DNA of 64,000 nt from Pseudomonadota bacterium (lineage in GTDB: Bacteria > Desulfobacterota > Desulfovibrionia > Desulfovibrionales > Desulfovibrionaceae), in contig JAEWPX010000110.1 of the NCBI GenBank assembly GCA_023399375.1, forward strand, positions 62,001 to 126,000, in the 5' to 3' direction. The notes beneath the pieces were generated by a model. It saw only the letters and a list, made by a program, of their open reading frames with translations. It had not been told where the DNA came from and made no database searches. A program made the translations under genes and the position numbers. Below, in pieces: positions 17,937-26,316 of this stretch. Position 1 is the stretch's first letter. Each line of letters opens with the position of its first letter.

Positions 17937-17957
17937 CCAGAGGGCTGCGCCCTCTGG
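17937..17957. repeat. REP-like palindrome, copy 1
   Basis: A perfect 9-base inverted repeat CCAGAGGGC / GCCCTCTGG flanks the loop TGC and is bordered by GCCTCCGACGG on the left and ACTCCC on the right. A near-identical element with the same flanks occurs at 60500-60520, which indicates a dispersed intergenic repeat family. Here it lies between the fliL-linked gene and the DUF2802-like gene. Confidence 0.7.
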
Positions 17958-18042
17958 ACTCCCATGCCATTGCGGCCCGGTGCTCTCCTGCTCCGACGCG
18001 GCAGAGTCGAGCTTCCGCAGCCTCAACCGGTAGTTATGCCCC

Positions 18043-18072
18043 TTGCCTTGGCACGCCCGGGCGGCGTATGCT
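18043..18072 (+). promoter_or_regulatory. Weak candidate promoter before the DUF2802-like gene
   Basis: TTGCCT and TATGCT are separated by 18 bases. The -10 box would lie only 14 bases before the chosen ATG at 18086, leaving a very short leader, so this is tentative. Confidence 0.22.
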
Positions 18073-18085
18073 GCGGGCATCCAAC

Positions 18086-18505
18086 ATGAACGGCTATTCC
18101 CTTCTCGTCATCTTCCTCACCGTATGCGAGCTCGCGCTCCTGCTGCTCGTCGTGCTTTTCTTCTCGCGCCTGCGCCGCTCCGAGGACCTGCTCGCCAAGC
18201 TCCAGAAAAATCAGGACGCGCTGCTTAATAAGCTCGACTTCAACGCCAAGCTCGAACAAGAACTCGTGGGCAGCTTCACGCGTCGCCAGGCCGGACTGGC
18301 CGAACTCGACCAGAAGCTCGAACAGCGGCGGGACGAACTGGAAAAACTCGTCAAGAAAGCCCAGGAATTCAGCCGGTCCCCGGACTTTTTGCGCCAGATC
18401 ATCGTCAACGGTTCCCGGCGCGGCCAAAGCCCCCTCGCCCTGGCCAAGGCCACGGGGCTGTCCCTGGACGAAGTGGAACTCATTCTCGCCCAGAACAAGG
18501 GCTGA
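18086..18505 (+). CDS. DUF2802-like membrane-anchored protein
   Basis: This 139-residue protein has an N-terminal membrane helix (LLVIFLTVCELALLLLVVLF), a coiled-coil stretch of about 60 residues, and a C-terminal segment (GQSPLALAKATGLSLDEVELIL) that looks like a small helix-turn-helix unit as in DUF2802 proteins. Such proteins are found near flagellar and chemotaxis genes in other bacteria. ATG 18068 is an alternative start. It closes the flagellar cluster before the FliK-like gene. Function is unknown. Confidence 0.7.
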   Translation: MNGYSLLVIFLTVCELALLLLVVLFFSRLRRSEDLLAKLQKNQDALLNKLDFNAKLEQELVGSFTRRQAGLAELDQKLEQRRDELEKLVKKAQEFSRSPDFLRQIIVNGSRRGQSPLALAKATGLSLDEVELILAQNKG

Positions 18506-18563
18506 AACCCGGACGGCACGGCATTTTCCCCGGGTACTCCCCGGAGCGTAGCGGACAGTCGGC

Positions 18564-19436
18564 ATGCGGATATCCGGTCAGGGAGGCGGCGGCGCGCAAA
18601 CGCCCGGCGGCGGGGACCGTTCCGATCCCGAGGCCTTCCGACGCGGCCGGCGTCCCGGCCAGATCGTGCGCGGCCGGCTGGTCGCGCCGGGGCCGGACGG
18701 GCTCTACTGGGTCGTCGTCGCCGGGCACAAGCTGCTCGCGAGCCTCGACCACGAACCCGTCGCCGGCCGGGAGCTCGTCTTTCGCATCGAGCGCCTGGAG
18801 CCGGACCTCGTGCTCAAGGACATCACGCCGCCGCCCACCTCCGGCACGGACCCGGCCCTGCTCCTGGCCGCCCTGACCGAGGCCCGCTCACGCTTTGAAC
18901 GCCGCCTGGCCCGTTTTTCCCTGCCCGCGCCGCCGCCCCTGGACCTGACCGCCGCCCGCCGCGCCTTTGCCGCCTTCCTCGCCGCCGATCCCGCAGCCAG
19001 GGAGGATTTCGCGGCCGCGCGCCGGCTCATGGCGCAAACCCGGGCCTTCCTGCAGCGAAACGCGGGCACGGCGCATTACGTCCCCTGGATGTTCCCGGGA
19101 CTGGCCCAATCCGAACTCCTGAGCGTGCGCCTGAGAAGGGAAGACGGTGGCCCGGGCTGGTCGCTGCGGGTCTGCGGCCGGCTGGAGGAGGCGGGGCTCG
19201 TGGCCGCGATCGTTTCCGTGCGGCCCGGGCAGGTGCTCTACCGGCTGCTGTGCGACAAGCGCGCACAGGCCGAGGCGCTACTTCCCAGACTCGGCGCTGT
19301 CCGCTTCGGCCGCGCGACGCTTGCCCCGACCTGCCAGGGCGTGGGGCCGTTGCCTGCGGAGTTCGCGTCTGGCTTCCTGGCCCGGCTGCTGGCCGCCACG
19401 GCCCGGCCCTTTACGGGGCTGCGGCTTCGGGTATAA
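18564..19436 (+). CDS. Hypothetical protein with FliK-like N-terminal segment
   Basis: This 290-residue protein has no signal peptide or membrane helix. Residues about 30-80 (GQIVRGRLVA, YWVVVAGHKLLAS, GRELVFRIERLEPDLVLK) resemble the small beta domain of flagellar hook-length-control-related proteins, where a bound variable is described as leaking into a secreted product. The rest is alanine- and arginine-rich helix followed by a beta-rich C-terminus with LSVRLRR. The flagellar context supports that reading, but sequence similarity is weak and the function remains open. Confidence 0.6.
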   Translation: MRISGQGGGGAQTPGGGDRSDPEAFRRGRRPGQIVRGRLVAPGPDGLYWVVVAGHKLLASLDHEPVAGRELVFRIERLEPDLVLKDITPPPTSGTDPALLLAALTEARSRFERRLARFSLPAPPPLDLTAARRAFAAFLAADPAAREDFAAARRLMAQTRAFLQRNAGTAHYVPWMFPGLAQSELLSVRLRREDGGPGWSLRVCGRLEEAGLVAAIVSVRPGQVLYRLLCDKRAQAEALLPRLGAVRFGRATLAPTCQGVGPLPAEFASGFLARLLAATARPFTGLRLRV

Positions 19437-19489
19437 TGATTCGGATCGGCCTGTGCCGGACCAAGACCGACAGCTCTGGAGCATTCTCG

Positions 19490-20935
19490 ATGGCATACAA
19501 GGACTTGCAGGATTTTTTGAAGCTGCTGGAGAAGAAAGGGGAACTGAAACGCATTGCCGCGCCCCTTGCCCCCTACCTGGAGATCGCCGAAGTCACGGAC
19601 CGGGTCTCCAAGGCCGTGGGTCCGGCGCTTCTCTTCGAAAAGCCCAAGGACGCACGCTTTCCCGTGCTCACCAACATGTACGGCTCCTACCCGCGCATGC
19701 ACCTCGCGCTCGAGTGCGACGACCTCGACGCGCTCGGCCGACGCATCGACGCCGTGCTCGAGATGGAAAAGCCGGAAGGCCTCATCGACAAGCTCAAGCT
19801 GCTGCCCAAGCTCGCCAAGATGGCCGGCATCTTTCCCAAGACCGTCTCGACCGGCCGCTGCCAGGACGTGGTCTTGACCGGCGACGCCGTGGACCTCTCC
19901 ATCCTGCCCGTGCTGACCACCTGGCCCGGCGACGCCGGGCCTTTCATCACCCTGCCCGTGGTCATCACCAAGGACCCGGTCACGGGCAAGCGCAACGTGG
20001 GCATGTACCGCATGCAGGTCTACGACAAGAACACCACCGGAATGCACTGGCACCGCCACAAGGGCGGCGCGCACCACCACGCGCTGTCCAAAAAATCCGG
20101 CGAACGCCTGCCCGTGGCCGTGGCCCTGGGCCCGGACCCTGCCTGCACCTATGCCGCAACCGCGCCCCTGCCCGACGACATCGACGAATTCCTCTTCGCC
20201 GGCTTCCTGCGCCAGGCTCCGGTCGAGCTCGTGCGCTGCAAGACCGTGGACCTCGAGGTGCCGGCGTCCAGCCAGTTCGTGCTCGAAGGCTACGTGGAGC
20301 CCGGCGAACTGCGCTGGGAAGGCCCCTTCGGCGACCACACGGGCTACTATTCCCTGGCCGACGACTATCCGGTCTTCCACGTGACCGCGCTGACCCACCG
20401 CAGCGACGCCATCTACCCGGCCACCCTGGTCGGGCCGCCGCCCATGGAGGACAGCTACATCGGCAAGGCCACCGAGCGCCTGTTTCTGCCGCTGATCAAA
20501 AAGCAGCTGCCCGAAGTCGTGGACATGAGCCTGCCCCTCGAAGGCGTCTTCCACAACTTCTGCTTCGTCTCCATCGACAAGCGCTATCCCGGGCACACGC
20601 GCAAGATCATGTACGCCATCTGGGGGCTTGGGCAGATGATGTTCACCAAGTTCATCGTGGTCGTGGACGCGAACGTCAACGTGCACAACACGGCCGAGGT
20701 GCTGTGGCGGCTCGGCAACAACGTCGATCCCCGCCGCGACGTAGTCGTCGTGGACGGCCCCCTCGACGTGCTGGACCACGCCGCGCCCCTGCCCTGCTAC
20801 GGCGGCAAGATGGGCATCGACGCCACGAAGAAGGGCCCCGAGGACGGCCACATGCGCGACTGGCCCGATTCCCTGACCATGTCCGCGGACGTCAAGGCCC
20901 GCATCGACGCCCTGTGGGGCGAGCTGGGATTGTAA
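19490..20935 (+). CDS. UbiD family decarboxylase (menaquinone-type)
   Basis: This 481-residue enzyme belongs to the UbiD family, which uses prenylated FMN to decarboxylate aromatic or unsaturated acids. The cofactor-binding region is visible in DPVTGKRNVGMYRMQ and the following MHWHRHKGGAHH. The segment EGPFGDHTGYYS is also typical. In this lineage the likely substrate is a menaquinone intermediate, but an aromatic carboxylate is possible. ATG 19490 is preceded by GGAG; the frame upstream overlaps the previous gene. No UbiX partner is in the window. Confidence 0.9.
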   Translation: MAYKDLQDFLKLLEKKGELKRIAAPLAPYLEIAEVTDRVSKAVGPALLFEKPKDARFPVLTNMYGSYPRMHLALECDDLDALGRRIDAVLEMEKPEGLIDKLKLLPKLAKMAGIFPKTVSTGRCQDVVLTGDAVDLSILPVLTTWPGDAGPFITLPVVITKDPVTGKRNVGMYRMQVYDKNTTGMHWHRHKGGAHHHALSKKSGERLPVAVALGPDPACTYAATAPLPDDIDEFLFAGFLRQAPVELVRCKTVDLEVPASSQFVLEGYVEPGELRWEGPFGDHTGYYSLADDYPVFHVTALTHRSDAIYPATLVGPPPMEDSYIGKATERLFLPLIKKQLPEVVDMSLPLEGVFHNFCFVSIDKRYPGHTRKIMYAIWGLGQMMFTKFIVVVDANVNVHNTAEVLWRLGNNVDPRRDVVVVDGPLDVLDHAAPLPCYGGKMGIDATKKGPEDGHMRDWPDSLTMSADVKARIDALWGELGL

Positions 20936-20937
20936 CC

Positions 20938-21519
20938 ATGTCCACCGAACCCGTGCGCTGTCCCTGGTGCGGGAGCGATCCTTTGTACGTACGCTACCAC
21001 GACGAGGAATGGGGCGCGCCGCTGCACGACGACCGTGCGCTCTTCGAACTGCTCATCCTCGAAGGCGCGCAGGCGGGGCTGTCCTGGTACACGATCCTCA
21101 AGCGCCGCGAAGGCTATCGCGCGGCCTACGACGGCTTCGTCCCCGAGATCGTGGCCGGGTACGGCCCGGACAAGCTGGCCGCCCTGGCCGCGGACGCGCG
21201 CATCGTGCGAAACCGCGCCAAGATCGCGGCCTCGACGGCGAACGCCAAGGCATTCCTGGCCGTAAGGGAAACCTTCGGCTCCTTCGACGCCTACCTCTGG
21301 CGCTTCGTGGACGGCCAGCCCATTGTCGGCAACTACGCCGCCATGGACGAGGTGCCGCCGACCACGCCCCTGGCCGAGAAGCTCAGCCGCGACCTGAAAT
21401 CGCACGGCTTCGGCTTCGTCGGCCCGACCATCGTCTACGCCTTCATGCAGGCGGCTGGCCTCGTCAACGACCACTTGCAGGACTGCTTCCGCTTCCGGGA
21501 GCTCGCCGGAGGGCGGTAG
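20938..21519 (+). CDS. tag: DNA-3-methyladenine glycosylase I
   Basis: This 193-residue protein is Tag, which excises 3-methyladenine from alkylated DNA. Family marks include RCPWCGSDPLYVRYHDEEWG at the N-terminus, the segment ILEGAQAGLSWYTIL, and FGFVGPTIVYAFMQA with a VNDH near the C-terminus, which supplies zinc-binding histidine and cysteine residues. It begins two bases after the ubiD-family stop, and its stop overlaps the GTG of the DUF488 gene by one base. Confidence 0.95.
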   Translation: MSTEPVRCPWCGSDPLYVRYHDEEWGAPLHDDRALFELLILEGAQAGLSWYTILKRREGYRAAYDGFVPEIVAGYGPDKLAALAADARIVRNRAKIAASTANAKAFLAVRETFGSFDAYLWRFVDGQPIVGNYAAMDEVPPTTPLAEKLSRDLKSHGFGFVGPTIVYAFMQAAGLVNDHLQDCFRFRELAGGR

Positions 21520-22019
21520 TGTTCCGCGAGCCGCTCGCGCGCGGGCCGATCTACACCATCGGCCACGGCAGTCTCGAGCGCGTGGCGTTTTTGAGCCTGC
21601 TCGCCTGCCAGGGCGTCAACATGTTGGTGGACGTGCGCAGCCACCCCGTTTCGCGCTACCTGCCGCATTTTTCCAAGGACGCCCTGGAGGGAGCCTTGCA
21701 TTCCTGGGGCGTGGGCTATCTCTTCCTCGGCCGGGAGCTGGGCGGGCTGACGCCGGGGCGCGGCATCGAGGACGCGGTGTCCTTCGCCCGGGGCGTGGAC
21801 CGGATCATGGACGCTTGGCGGCAGGCCCGGCGGCTGGCGCTTTTTTGCGCCGAGGAAGACCCGCGCAACTGCCATCGGGCCAACCGCATCGCCCCGGCCC
21901 TGCTCGCCCGCGGCGCGAAAGTGGTCCACATCCGGGGCGACGGCCGTCTGGAGCCCCATACCGCGGCCTGGACCGACTTCGCCCAGGCCTGCCTGACCGG
22001 CGACAAGGAGCCGCATTGA
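21519..22019 (+). CDS. DUF488 family protein
   Basis: This 166-residue protein matches DUF488, with IYTIGHGSLERVAFLSLL, LVDVRSHPVSRYLPHFS and FCAEEDPRNCHRANRIA. The conserved cysteine and histidine in the last motif are intact. It starts with GTG at 21519, preceded by GGAGGG at 21508-21513, and overlaps the tag stop by one base. Function is not established for the family; the location next to tag suggests a nucleic-acid or stress role. Confidence 0.87.
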   Translation: MFREPLARGPIYTIGHGSLERVAFLSLLACQGVNMLVDVRSHPVSRYLPHFSKDALEGALHSWGVGYLFLGRELGGLTPGRGIEDAVSFARGVDRIMDAWRQARRLALFCAEEDPRNCHRANRIAPALLARGAKVVHIRGDGRLEPHTAAWTDFAQACLTGDKEPH

Positions 22020-22109
22020 CGCGGCGTGCTTCACGGGCACGACACGAACCGACAAGACCGCCGTACATGCGCCCAGGGCGCGCGGCGTGCGGAAAGGAGG
22101 ACGGGAGGC

Positions 22110-22364
22110 ATGGGCCAGCCCGAGGATACGGACGCGACGTGGGTGGAGGTTTCAAGCTTTTGCCGGCCCTGCCGGCCCGAACCGGCCTTCGAGGATCTCG
22201 TGGACGCCGACGTGGAACGCTGGCGCGGCATCGCCGTCGAGGCCGGCCTTGTCCCGGAAGACAACATCCGGGTGCGGCGCGGGGACGAGGAAGTGGCCGT
22301 GGAAGTGAGCCCCGCCCTCGACGCCTACTTCACGCCCGTGCAGACGTTGTGGAAGGCCGAGTGA
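22110..22364 (+). CDS. Hypothetical small CxxC protein
   Basis: This 84-residue acidic protein carries an early FCRPCRPEPAFEDLVD segment with a CxxC pair, then a helix and a region with AVEVSPALDAYF. The AAAGGAGG just upstream of ATG 22110 supports translation. I do not recognise the family. The CxxC could bind a metal or be redox-active, but only two cysteines are present. It converges with the minus-strand ywbE gene with no gap. Confidence 0.6.
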   Translation: MGQPEDTDATWVEVSSFCRPCRPEPAFEDLVDADVERWRGIAVEAGLVPEDNIRVRRGDEEVAVEVSPALDAYFTPVQTLWKAE

Positions 22365-22568
22365 TCACGCCGCGCCTTCGATTTCCCTGACGCGCCCGAT
22401 CTGCCCGTCGGCCAGGCGCACCTTGATGCCGCGCGAATGGTGCGGCGCCTTGGTCAGGATGTCCTTGACCACGCCATGGGTGAGCGCGCCCGTGCGCTGG
22501 TCCTTTTTGAGTACGATGGCCACGCGCAGCCCCGGGCGGATGTCGGCGCGCACCGTTCCGTCAGGCAT
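22365..22568 (-). CDS. YwbE family protein
   Basis: This 67-residue protein is a close match to the YwbE family (DUF2196), with DIRPGLRVAIVLKKDQRTG, GVVKDILT, and GIKVRLADGQIGRV. The fold is predicted to be a small beta barrel; function is not known. Its start overlaps the end of the methyltransferase gene by 8 bases, so the two are probably cotranscribed. Confidence 0.92.
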   Translation of the reverse strand: MPDGTVRADIRPGLRVAIVLKKDQRTGALTHGVVKDILTKAPHHSRGIKVRLADGQIGRVREIEGAA

Positions 22569-23262
22569 GGTTGCCCTCCGGCGTGAAGCGCAGAAACTTA
22601 CGCGGTTTTTCGTAGCCGTCGACCATGGGCGAGAGCGCTTCCATGCGCCAGCGCGGGGCGAAGAAATCGCGTACGTAGTCGAGCAGCAGAAAATCGCCGC
22701 CGTCCACGTACTGAGGCGGATACATCTCCCGCATCCGCTGCGGCGTCGTGCCGAGTTCCTTCCTGATCCAGTAGATTTTCTGCACCGAAAGAATCAACTC
22801 GCGTTGCGAAAGCCGTTCCAAAAAAGCCAGCGCCGGGGCGACGCGGTTTTCGGCTACGAATGTCTTGCCGATGAATTCCACGAGCATGGCGATGTCGAAA
22901 CGCCGCGCCAGCAAGGGGGAGGCGGCGTCGCTGAGATCGTGGCATTCGAAGGAGACGTGCGGCAGGCCGAAATGGCGCTTGAGCAGTTCGCAACCCATAA
23001 GCACCCGGGATTCGCAGTCCACGCCGAGCACGTGCGCCGCGCCGCACCGACTGGCCTGGAAGGTGAAAAAGCCGAAATTGCAGCCGAGATCGACCACGGT
23101 GCGTCCGGAAAACGTGATGCGGGAAAAGGCGTCGAGGGTGTCGGCGTCGATGTGCTCCTTGCCCGGCATGAGCACGCTAAGATCCGTATCGTATACGGTC
23201 CGGTAACGGTGTTCGGGCGCGATGGCTTCGGCCAAGGCCAGAAACTGCTGCAACGGGGGCAT
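22561..23262 (-). CDS. Class I SAM-dependent methyltransferase
   Basis: This 233-residue protein has a Rossmann methyltransferase core: motif I VVDLGCNFGFFTFQA at about residues 63-77, then VLGVDCESRVL, and FDIAMLVEFIGK. The C-terminal part is not diagnostic. ATG 23262 is chosen because GGAG lies about 8 bases upstream; an in-frame extension to 23346 lacks support. The substrate is unknown. Confidence 0.83.
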   Translation of the reverse strand: MPPLQQFLALAEAIAPEHRYRTVYDTDLSVLMPGKEHIDADTLDAFSRITFSGRTVVDLGCNFGFFTFQASRCGAAHVLGVDCESRVLMGCELLKRHFGLPHVSFECHDLSDAASPLLARRFDIAMLVEFIGKTFVAENRVAPALAFLERLSQRELILSVQKIYWIRKELGTTPQRMREMYPPQYVDGGDFLLLDYVRDFFAPRWRMEALSPMVDGYEKPRKFLRFTPEGNHA

Positions 23263-23314
23263 TGGGACTCCGCGGGAATGGGATGGGTAACATTGCCCCA
23301 GAATGCGCGCAAGA

Positions 23315-25192
23315 TCAATCCGGCAACTGCGATAATGCCGTTGCAATGCTTACGGCCCGCTTCTGTCCCAGTCCCGTCCGGGAGGCGATTTCCGCAATGC
23401 CGGCCGCTTTCATTGCGGCCACCGATCCGAAAGTTTGCCACAGCAACTTCGCCGTCTTGGGCCCAACGCCCGGCAGGGCCAGCACGTCGCTGGCCAGACC
23501 GGCCTTGTTCCTGGCCCGGCGCTGGCGGCCGATGGAAAATTCGTGCACCGCATCGCGCACGCGTTGCAGGAAAAGGAGCTCCGGCGACCCAGGCCGCAGC
23601 GCCAACGGATTCTTGCGGCCCGGTACGTGAACCACGTCGTGCATCTCGTTTTGGGCGCGGGTGTCGCCCTTTGAGATGGCGGCCAGGGCGAAGGCCCCGC
23701 CCGCGCCGGCCGCGTCGAGAGCCCGGGCGACGGCCTCGAGCTGGCCCTTGCCGCCGTCGATGAGGAGCAGCTCCGGCCAGGGAGGCCCGGCGGCGGCGCG
23801 CTTGGCCGCAAAAGACGCCAGCGCCAGGTAATCGTCGGACGTGCCTTCGAGTTCGGGAAAGGCGTAGGCGCGGTAATCGCGTTTCTTCGGCGCGCCGTCC
23901 TCGAAGACGACGAGGCCCACGCGCACGCCCCTGCCGCCGAGGTGCGAGACGTCCACGGCCTCGATGCGCGAAAGCAGCGGCAGGCCGAACTTGGCCGCAA
24001 GCGCGGGCAGCACGTCGCGCTCGGCGGCCTTGGCCGCCTCTTCGGCGGCGCGGCGGGCGTTGACCTCGGCCAGGGCAAGGAGCTTGCGTTCCTCGCGCCC
24101 GCGCGGCGCGCCAAAGCGCACGGCAGCGCCCCGGCGCTCCTCCAGGATCTCGGCCAGGGCCTGGGCGTCGCCCTGTCCTTCGCCGCCGGCCTCGTCGGGA
24201 CTTGCGGTCGCGCCGGCCGCTTCGCCGCCGGCCTCCGGGGCCAGGGCCTCGGGCACCACCACGCGGGGGGGGATGAAACTCTCGGGCCGGTAGAACTGGG
24301 TCAGCGCGCTGCCCGCCGCCCAGACGGCCTCGCCGGCCTCGAGTCCCGGGAAAAAGAAGGTCTTGCGGTCAAGCAGCCGCCCCTGGCGCACGAACAGGAT
24401 GCAAAGTCCCACGCCCTGCGCCGTGGCGGCGAATCCGACCACATCCATGTCGACCAGGCGCGTGAGCACGGTCGCCTGGCCCTCGACGGTGCGGCGCATA
24501 GCCCTAAGCAGGTCGCGCAGCCCGGCGGCCTTCTCGAAGGCGAGGGTCTCGGCCGCCTCGGCCATCTCCTTTTCCACGTTTTTCATGACCTCGGCCGAGC
24601 GGCCCGTCAAAAACGCCTCCACCCGGCGCACGAGCTCCATATAGGCGTCGGCGTCCACGGCCTTGACGCAGGGGGCCAGGCACTGGCCGATGAAATGGTA
24701 CAGGCACGGCCGCACGCGGTTGGCCATGGCCCGGTCGCCGCACTTGCGCAGGGGAAAGACCCGGCCGAGCTCCTTCCAGGTGGCCCTGGCGGCGGCCGCC
24801 GAGGTGAAGGGACCGAAATAGGCCGCGCCGTCGCGCGCCACGCGCCGGGTAAAGGCCAGCCTCGGGAAGGGCGAGCGCTTGTCGAGCTTGAAAAGAATGT
24901 AGTTCTTGTCGTCCTTGAGCACCACGTTGTAGCGCGGCCGGTACTTCTTTATCAGGCTCGACTCGAGGAGCAACGCCTCCTTTTCCGAGGCGGTCAGCAG
25001 CACCTCCACGGCCTCCACGCGGGCGACCAGGGCGGCGGTCTTGACCGTGTGGCCGGCATCGCCGCGAAAATAGGAACCGAGGCGGGCGCGCAGGTTTTTC
25101 GCTTTGCCGACGTAGAGAATTTTACCACGCGGGCCTTTCATAAGATAAACGCCCGGAGACGTTGGGTAATTTTGCGTTTCGAAGACGAACAT
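23315..25192 (-). CDS. uvrC: Excinuclease ABC subunit C
   Basis: This 625-residue protein is UvrC, the dual-incision nuclease of nucleotide excision repair. The GIY-YIG domain is at the N-terminus (SPGVYLMKGPRGKILYVGKA), the UVR motif at about 200-235, the RNase H-like endonuclease domain with DVSHLGG and LLIDGGKGQL, and helix-hairpin-helix repeats near the C-terminus (ALPGVGPKTAKLL). Residues about 325-345 form a low-complexity Ala/Gly-rich insertion. uvrA and uvrB are not in the window. Confidence 0.97.
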   Translation of the reverse strand: MFVFETQNYPTSPGVYLMKGPRGKILYVGKAKNLRARLGSYFRGDAGHTVKTAALVARVEAVEVLLTASEKEALLLESSLIKKYRPRYNVVLKDDKNYILFKLDKRSPFPRLAFTRRVARDGAAYFGPFTSAAAARATWKELGRVFPLRKCGDRAMANRVRPCLYHFIGQCLAPCVKAVDADAYMELVRRVEAFLTGRSAEVMKNVEKEMAEAAETLAFEKAAGLRDLLRAMRRTVEGQATVLTRLVDMDVVGFAATAQGVGLCILFVRQGRLLDRKTFFFPGLEAGEAVWAAGSALTQFYRPESFIPPRVVVPEALAPEAGGEAAGATASPDEAGGEGQGDAQALAEILEERRGAAVRFGAPRGREERKLLALAEVNARRAAEEAAKAAERDVLPALAAKFGLPLLSRIEAVDVSHLGGRGVRVGLVVFEDGAPKKRDYRAYAFPELEGTSDDYLALASFAAKRAAAGPPWPELLLIDGGKGQLEAVARALDAAGAGGAFALAAISKGDTRAQNEMHDVVHVPGRKNPLALRPGSPELLFLQRVRDAVHEFSIGRQRRARNKAGLASDVLALPGVGPKTAKLLWQTFGSVAAMKAAGIAEIASRTGLGQKRAVSIATALSQLPD

Positions 25193-25308
25193 GGCCCCGC
25201 ACGATAGCCCGGCGGCGGCGCGGACTCAAGCCCAAGCATGACAACCTTTCGTCTTCGGGCTAAGGCTCCCTTGCTCTTGGAGAAAGACGCGTGTAGGAAC
25301 AGGCGAAC

Positions 25309-25779
25309 ATGACAGCGACGCGACCCAGGCGGATTTCGGTCATCGGCGCGGGCTCCTGCGACGCGGCCACGGCCGCCGCGGCCCGGCGACTGGGGACCCT
25401 GCTCGCCGTGTGCGGCTTCGAGGTTGTCTGCGGCGGCGGGGGGGGCGTCATGGAGGCCGTATGCCGCGGCGCACGGGAAGCCGGCGGCCGGACCATCGGC
25501 ATCCTGCCCGGAAACGACCGCGAGGCGGCCAATCCCCACGTCGAGGTGGCCATCGCCACCGGCATGGGTATCGCGCGCAATGTTTTGGTGGTAGTAAACG
25601 GCGACGCGGCCGTCGCCGTGGCCGGCGGAGCCGGCACCCTGTCGGAAATCGGCCTGGCGCTGAAACTCGGCCGGCCCGTGGTCGCCCTTGGCCACTACGG
25701 GACCCTGCCCGGCGTCACAGCGGCCGCAAGCCCGGAAGAGGCGGCGCAGACCGTCGCCGCCCTGCTCGACGGCTCGTAA
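25309..25779 (+). CDS. SLOG-family protein (TIGR00725 type)
   Basis: This 156-residue protein is a Rossmann-like SLOG/LOG family member. It shows ISVIGAGSC, VCGGGGGVMEAVCRGA, TIGILPG, and the nucleotide-binding AGGAGTLSEIG. It lacks the classical PGGxGTxxE lysine-decarboxylase-like motif of cytokinin LOG proteins, so nucleotide sensing is more likely than phosphoribohydrolase activity. AGGAACAGG precedes the start. It lies 20 bases upstream of the HIT gene. Confidence 0.85.
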   Translation: MTATRPRRISVIGAGSCDAATAAAARRLGTLLAVCGFEVVCGGGGGVMEAVCRGAREAGGRTIGILPGNDREAANPHVEVAIATGMGIARNVLVVVNGDAAVAVAGGAGTLSEIGLALKLGRPVVALGHYGTLPGVTAAASPEEAAQTVAALLDGS

Positions 25780-25799
25780 CGGTTGGGAGTTTTATCCGC

Positions 25800-26303
25800 A
25801 TGGTTGAAGTGTTGTGGGCGCCCTGGCGCATGGATTACATCCTCGGGCCCAAGCCCGACGCCTGCGTGTTCTGCCTGCCCGAGGACACCCATGAAGACAG
25901 GGAGCGGCTGGTCCTGGCCCGGGGCCGGCACACGTTCGTCATCATGAACAAGTTTCCCTACAATTCCGGACATCTGATGGTGACGCCCTTTCGCCACGCC
26001 AGCTGCCTCACCGAGCTTACGCCCGGGGAGACGCTGGAAATGACCCGCGGGCTCACCTATTGCACCAAGGCGATGCAGGAGGCCATGCGGCCCCAGGGCA
26101 TCAACATCGGGCTCAACCTCGGCGAGGCGGCCGGCGCCGGCATCGCCGCCCATCTGCACTTCCAGATGGTGCCGCGCTGGAACGGCGACTCCTCGTTCAT
26201 GGCCGTATTCGGAGAAACGCGGGTCGTGCCGCAGCTTCTGCTCTCCACGTATGACCGGCTGTTACCGTTCTTCAAGGGTTACCACGCAACCGTTACGTCG
26301 TGA
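25800..26303 (+). CDS. HIT family protein with HxHxQ motif
   Basis: This 167-residue protein belongs to the histidine-triad superfamily, near the diadenosine polyphosphate hydrolase/phosphorylase group. It shows CVFCLPED, NKFPYNSGHLMV, and VPRWNGDSSF after the triad. The triad reads H118-L-H120-F-Q122, so the third histidine is replaced by glutamine as in GalT and ATP adenylyltransferases, which suggests nucleotidyl transfer or phosphorolysis. GGGAG precedes ATG 25800; the frame upstream is a shadow of the SLOG gene. Confidence 0.87.
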   Translation: MVEVLWAPWRMDYILGPKPDACVFCLPEDTHEDRERLVLARGRHTFVIMNKFPYNSGHLMVTPFRHASCLTELTPGETLEMTRGLTYCTKAMQEAMRPQGINIGLNLGEAAGAGIAAHLHFQMVPRWNGDSSFMAVFGETRVVPQLLLSTYDRLLPFFKGYHATVTS

Positions 26304-26316
26304 CAAGGAGGCCTCC

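Noticed and set aside
22026..22109. Upstream extension of the small CxxC gene
   Set aside because: AAAGGAGG lies directly before ATG 22110; the extension has no ribosome site and is arginine-rich.
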